A stretch of DNA of 25,917 nucleotides from CAYXDR01 sp046498185. Its GTDB lineage: Bacteria > Desulfobacterota > DSM-4660 > Desulfatiglandales > Desulfatiglandaceae. The translations under genes were made by a program, and so were the position numbers. The stretch lies in contig JAWOBE010000228.1 of the NCBI GenBank assembly GCA_046498185.1, positions 1 through 25,917 on the forward strand, written 5' to 3'. Positions 22,801 through 25,917 of this stretch are shown here, piece after piece (within the stretch, counting starts at the first letter, position 1; each line of letters opens with the position of its first letter). Under the pieces are notes generated by a model, which worked only from the letters and a program-made list of their open reading frames with translations, ran no database searches and was not told the origin of the DNA.

Positions 22801-22974
22801 CATTTTTCGGTTGTCTTTTCAGACAGATTTCTAAAAAGTCTGGAAGAAGAACGTCATAACCACATAGGGTCCTGGAACCAACGCCTGTCCGCTCTACGCA
22901 CTTTCTTTGAATCTCTAGCTCGTCAGAGACCAGAGATGTTGGCCCAGGCTGAGCAGATCACTGAGATGAAGTGA
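22801..22974 (+). pseudogene. Tyrosine recombinase N-terminal (SAM-like) fragment
   Basis: The frame reads FSDRFLKSLEEERHNHIGSW then NQRLSALRTFFESLARQRPE, MLAQAEQITEMK, and stops at TGA 22972-22974. NQRLSALR-x-FF is the hallmark of the core-binding domain of XerD-like integrases, here closest in style to those carried with IS91-type elements. No catalytic domain (R-H-R-Y) follows. It is a relic of a mobile element between the sulfur operon and the copper ATPase; the flanking bases 22700-22800 may be part of the same element. Confidence 0.6.
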
Positions 22975-23135
22975 TGGGAATCTTCATACAGCCTGTTGTG
23001 AGTTCTATCCAGCGCCTCTTTTTCTGCCCCTTCAGGGGTGGCCGGATTCGGGCGGAATACCCACCTGAACCTTTTTGTGCAAAGTTTCTTTGTCTTTCAT
23101 GTCTTCATCCCCGTTATAGAACATTTCCATGAAAT

Positions 23136-23289
23136 CTATCGATTGAAAGTGCTCTTGTATTTGGCATAAAGATCGTGAAGTTGCCTCTTCAAGGCCTTGA
23201 GTTTCCTGGTGTCTTCATCAGTCGCTCCGGTAGGCTCGCTTATGGAAAACATCCAGTTGCTGAGCTCGTCTTAGACTCATCTTTTTCAT
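23136..23289 (-). pseudogene. Small conserved-looking gene with single-base frameshift
   Basis: A strong ribosome binding site AAAGGAG precedes ATG 23289 (MKKMSL). Read directly, the frame stops after about 23 residues. Dropping one A near 23271 gives a continuous 50-residue charged protein, MKKMSLDELSNWMFSISEPT continuing GATDEDTRKLKALKRQLHDL and YAKYKSTFNR, ending at TAG 23136-23138. The composition and the perfect start signal suggest a real gene hit by one insertion, or a sequencing error in an A-run. I do not recognise the family. Further left, 22975-23130 on the same strand has similar charged fragments (MKDKETLHKKVQ) without an intact frame. Confidence 0.5.
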
Positions 23290-23342
23290 GACTGTTACTC
23301 CTTTCAAGTTATCCCTGATTCCTCTCTTGCCTCCAATAAACC

Positions 23343-25346
23343 TCATTTTTTACCAAGCATCCTGGCGTTGACGGCCACAATGACTGTGGACAGGGACATA
23401 ACCAGGGCACCGGCTGCCGGAGGCAGCAGGAAGCCGACGGGGTAAAGCACGCCCGCAGCAAGCGGGATCGCGACCGCGTTGTATCCCGTGGCCCACCATA
23501 GATTTTGCACCATCTTGGAATAGGTGGCTCTGGCAAGTTCCACGATGGCGGTGACATCCCTGGGGTCGGACCGGACAAGCACGATGTCGGCCGCCTCTAT
23601 GGCCACGTCCGTTCCGGCCCCGATTGCAATACCCATGTCAGCTTCCACAAGGGCCGGAGCGTCGTTAACCCCATCGCCCACCATGGCTACGGTGAGGCCA
23701 CGCCCTTTGACCTCCCGTATCTTTGAAGCTTTCTGATCGGGAAGCACTTCAGAAAAGTAGTCGTCCAGATCAAGTTCCCGAGCTACCCATTGGGCGACCG
23801 CTTCGGCATCACCAGTGAGCATCATGACTTGAATATCCATGGCTTTGAGCCGGGAAAGGGCCTCTTTGGATTCCTCTCGAATGATATCGGCGAGCGCGAT
23901 AGCTCCTTCAGGCCTTTCCTCTATCAGGACATAGACAATGGTTTTTCCTTCTTTGGCCGTCTTTTCAACCTCGGAGTCGTGAATCTCGATATGATTTTCT
24001 TTGAGGTACCCCGGGCTTACAACCTTGACCTCCGATCCTTGGATCTTTGCCCTGGCCCCTTTGCCAGCGATAGCCTCGAAATCTTCGGGAGCCGGGAAAT
24101 CAATCTCTCTTTTCCGTGCTTCCTTTACAATTCCTTGAGCGATGGGATGTTCGGACCGACTCTCCAGCGAGGCTGCCAGCTTGAGAACGGCATCCTGCCC
24201 TTTTTCATTCAGGGAGATCACATCCGTAACCCCAAAACGACCTTGCGTGAGAGTTCCTGTTTTATCAAAAACCACTGCGTCCAGGTTACGACCCTTTTCA
24301 AAGGAAGACCGGTCCCTTATGAGCAGTCCCTGCCCTGCCGCCAGCGAAGTGGACACAGCCACAACAAGGGGTACCGCCAACCCCAGGGCATGAGGGCAGG
24401 TGATGACCATGACGGTCACCATCCGTTCGAGGGAAAAGACAAAATCTTTTCCAAATACCAGCCAGAAGACCAAAGTGACACCCCCCGCGCTCAGGGCGAT
24501 GATGGTCAGCCAGAGCGCTGCCCGGTTGGCCAGGTCCTGGCTCCTTGACCGGGTTTCCTGGGCCTCCCTGACCATACGGACGACCTGCGAAAGGTAGCTT
24601 TCATCACCAACGTTCTTTACTTCAACGGTTATGGAGGACTCCCCGTTGATCGCCCCGCCGATAACTTCATCCCCTTCCTTTTTTTCAACCGGCCTGCTTT
24701 CCCCGGTGAGCATGGCCTCATTGACACTGGTCTCTCCCTCCACGACAAGACCGTCGGCAGGGATTTTTTCACCGGGTTTCACCAGTGCCCGATCCCCTGT
24801 TTTCAGACTGGATACGGCAACTTCCTCTATACCGCCGTCTTCTTTCAGCCGGTGAGCCTCGGAGGGGATCAGTTTCACAAGCTCCTCCAGCGCCCCCGAG
24901 GCCCCCATAACAGAGCGCATCTCGATCCAGTGCCCGAGAAGCATGATCACAATCAAGGTGGCAAGCTCCCAGAAGAACACTTTGCCGGGCAGGCCGAAGA
25001 CCACCATGGAACTGTAAACATATGCCACCATGATGGCCAGGCCGATGAGGGTCATCATGCCTGGTTCTTTTTTCCTCAGCTCGTTAACCAAGCCTTTTAG
25101 AAAGGGCCAGCCGCCATAAATAAAAACGATCGTGGAAAGCCCGAATTGGACATAGCCCTGTCCAGGGAATGCGAGGACATCCTCCAAGCCGAGAAGGCCT
25201 TGAATGAGCGTAGAAAGTCCCAGGATGGGGATGCTGAGTACAAGAGAAATCCAGAAGCGGCGGCGAAAATCGGCCACCATGTGTGCATGATGGCTCCCGT
25301 GATCACCGTGCCCACCTGCACCGCTGGAATGACTGGAATGTTCCAT
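23343..25346 (-). CDS. copB: Copper-translocating P-type ATPase, CopB type (P1B-3)
   Basis: A complete 667-residue heavy-metal ATPase. The His/Gly-rich N-terminus (about residues 2-22, eight His) probably binds metal instead of a CXXC domain. Then come TGES at 214-217, the M6 metal motif CPH (317-319) that defines the CopB branch, Asp361 in DKTGTLT, SEHPIAQGI with the P1B-specific HP, and MVGDGVNDAPAL. M7 YNAVAIPLA and M8 SLSTVIVAVN supply the remaining metal ligands. CopB enzymes export copper (Cu+ or Cu2+) from the cytoplasm. AAGGTGG precedes the ATG. No copper regulator or chaperone gene is recognisable beside it. Confidence 0.95.
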   Translation of the reverse strand: MEHSSHSSGAGGHGDHGSHHAHMVADFRRRFWISLVLSIPILGLSTLIQGLLGLEDVLAFPGQGYVQFGLSTIVFIYGGWPFLKGLVNELRKKEPGMMTLIGLAIMVAYVYSSMVVFGLPGKVFFWELATLIVIMLLGHWIEMRSVMGASGALEELVKLIPSEAHRLKEDGGIEEVAVSSLKTGDRALVKPGEKIPADGLVVEGETSVNEAMLTGESRPVEKKEGDEVIGGAINGESSITVEVKNVGDESYLSQVVRMVREAQETRSRSQDLANRAALWLTIIALSAGGVTLVFWLVFGKDFVFSLERMVTVMVITCPHALGLAVPLVVAVSTSLAAGQGLLIRDRSSFEKGRNLDAVVFDKTGTLTQGRFGVTDVISLNEKGQDAVLKLAASLESRSEHPIAQGIVKEARKREIDFPAPEDFEAIAGKGARAKIQGSEVKVVSPGYLKENHIEIHDSEVEKTAKEGKTIVYVLIEERPEGAIALADIIREESKEALSRLKAMDIQVMMLTGDAEAVAQWVARELDLDDYFSEVLPDQKASKIREVKGRGLTVAMVGDGVNDAPALVEADMGIAIGAGTDVAIEAADIVLVRSDPRDVTAIVELARATYSKMVQNLWWATGYNAVAIPLAAGVLYPVGFLLPPAAGALVMSLSTVIVAVNARMLGKK

Positions 25347-25367
25347 TTTATGCCACCTTGATTCCCT

Positions 25368-25564
25368 TTATTTTTTATTTAATGAATGGGCCGAATAATC
25401 CTTGGCCGAGGATTCGATTGTAAATTGGCTGAAATCTATAGCCATGCCGCAACTTGAGCAAACGTGAGGACGGCCAGCTTATCCTGAGCCCTTAATATAA
25501 ATACGGGATCATCCTCATCGACATTGGGGATATTCAATTTTCCGTACTTTCCCGATACAGCCAT
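25368..25564 (-). other. Possible small or frameshifted gene upstream of copB
   Basis: From ATG 25564 a minus-strand frame encodes 42 residues, MAVSGKYGKLNIPNVDEDDP then VFILRAQDKLAVLTFAQVAAWL, ending at 25436. The opening looks like a small soluble protein, but the ending is unusual. The overlapping frame reads RPHVCSSCGMAIDFSQFTIE and stops at 25368-25370, with a zinc-ribbon-like CSSCGM. The two could be one frameshifted gene just upstream of copB. I do not recognise it, and the ribosome binding site is weak. Confidence 0.3.
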
Positions 25565-25689
25565 TGTGGCCTACTGCTCGTAAATTTCTGTTTACTTCTA
25601 TATTCCTCTATCCTCTTTGTCCTGCTGGATGGCCGACCGGGTTTCATCTTATTTCTCCGTTTCTCGTCCCCGCACGGACCGGTTTCCGG

Positions 25690-25917
25690 CTATTTTTCTT
25701 CCACGGTTCCCGCCCTGAAATCATCACAGGGTTCATCTTCATTGGTGGACCTTCCATGCTCAGGATCAGCAGCTGTTCTGCAGAAGGGAAGGCCATACTG
25801 AGGATTTTCAGCGTTCCCGGATTGCCCGGCCTCCTGATTTTTGATGCCGCCTTTTCCCATCATTTCCTCCACTTCCTGGGCACCTTCCATGTAAAAATCC
25901 ATCTCCTCCGGTGCGAT
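25690..25917 (-). CDS. Hypothetical protein, C-terminal part (runs off the window)
   Basis: The frame is open from the right edge to the stop at 25690 and reads EEMDFYMEGAQEVEEMMGKG, then a polar, low-hydrophobicity sequence with two cysteines (LPFCRTAADP and NEDEPCDDFRAG). GGAGGAG near 25905 would allow a start at the internal ATG about 12 bases later, so it may be a complete short protein. I do not recognise the family, and the composition is not strongly gene-like. Confidence 0.3.
   Translation of the reverse strand: MAPEEMDFYMEGAQEVEEMMGKGGIKNQEAGQSGNAENPQYGLPFCRTAADPEHGRSTNEDEPCDDFRAGTVEEK

Noticed and set aside
22531..22803. A 90-residue minus-strand frame upstream of the rhodanese gene
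   Set aside because: It overlaps the promoter region of the rhodanese operon, lacks a ribosome binding site and shows no family features. It may be part of the mobile-element relic.
23790..24548. A 252-residue plus-strand frame inside copB
   Set aside because: It is antisense to the DKTGT and nucleotide-binding domains of CopB and has no domain of its own.

Overview
This is a mosaic chromosomal window, probably from an anaerobic, sulfur-metabolising bacterium of the Desulfobacterota type. That placement is inference: it rests on a two-gene SufC/SufB-like iron-sulfur assembly pair, a YeeE/YedE plus rhodanese sulfur-handling operon, a small two-gene copper/cation ATPase inventory and general sequence style. 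No rRNA, tRNA or taxonomic marker gene is present. No tRNA, CRISPR array or intact transposase was found.

Positions 1-7600 are a decaying accessory region. Three 3' ends of GIY-YIG endonuclease-like genes (two of them a near-identical ~94-bp direct repeat) bracket a 5'-truncated ADP-ribosylglycohydrolase, a pRiA4b ORF-3-like gene and a C-terminally cut rhuM. These are followed by a phage-type HTH gene broken by an in-frame stop, an intact yefM-yoeB toxin-antitoxin pair with its recognisable TGTACA operator, and a GC-rich fic gene. The tail of a superfamily-2 helicase, a BASS-type sodium symporter-like permease on the minus strand and a fragment of an XRE-like HTH gene complete the region. The pattern (toxin-antitoxin, Fic, helicase and HTH remnants, strong hairpins on both sides of yefM-yoeB) is that of an eroded defence or cassette island.

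Positions 7800-11050 hold a two-TM small protein, a complete P2-type cation ATPase and the broken C-terminal domain of a CorC/HlyC-type protein. Positions 11360-14755 form a plus-strand operon: a PadR regulator, a periplasmic binding protein, a permease and an ATPase with a TOBE-like tail, so an import ABC transporter under likely PadR control.

Positions 15124-19030 form a compact minus-strand cluster read in the order ADP-ribosylglycohydrolase homologue, SufC-like ATPase, SufB/D-like protein, AcuC/HDAC-like deacylase. The last three are overlapping or nearly abutting. The glycohydrolase homologue has lost the usual metal-binding acidic motifs. This pairing of Fe-S assembly with enzymes related to reversal of two protein modifications is the most intriguing arrangement in the window.

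Positions 19761-22534 are a second minus-strand operon: an exported two-domain rhodanese, two half-size YeeE/YedE membrane proteins and an uncharacterised lipoprotein. It most simply reads as handling and uptake of thiosulfate or sulfane sulfur. Then come relics of a tyrosine recombinase and a frameshifted small gene, a complete CopB-type (CPH) copper ATPase with a His-rich N-terminus, and poorly supported small frames at the right edge.
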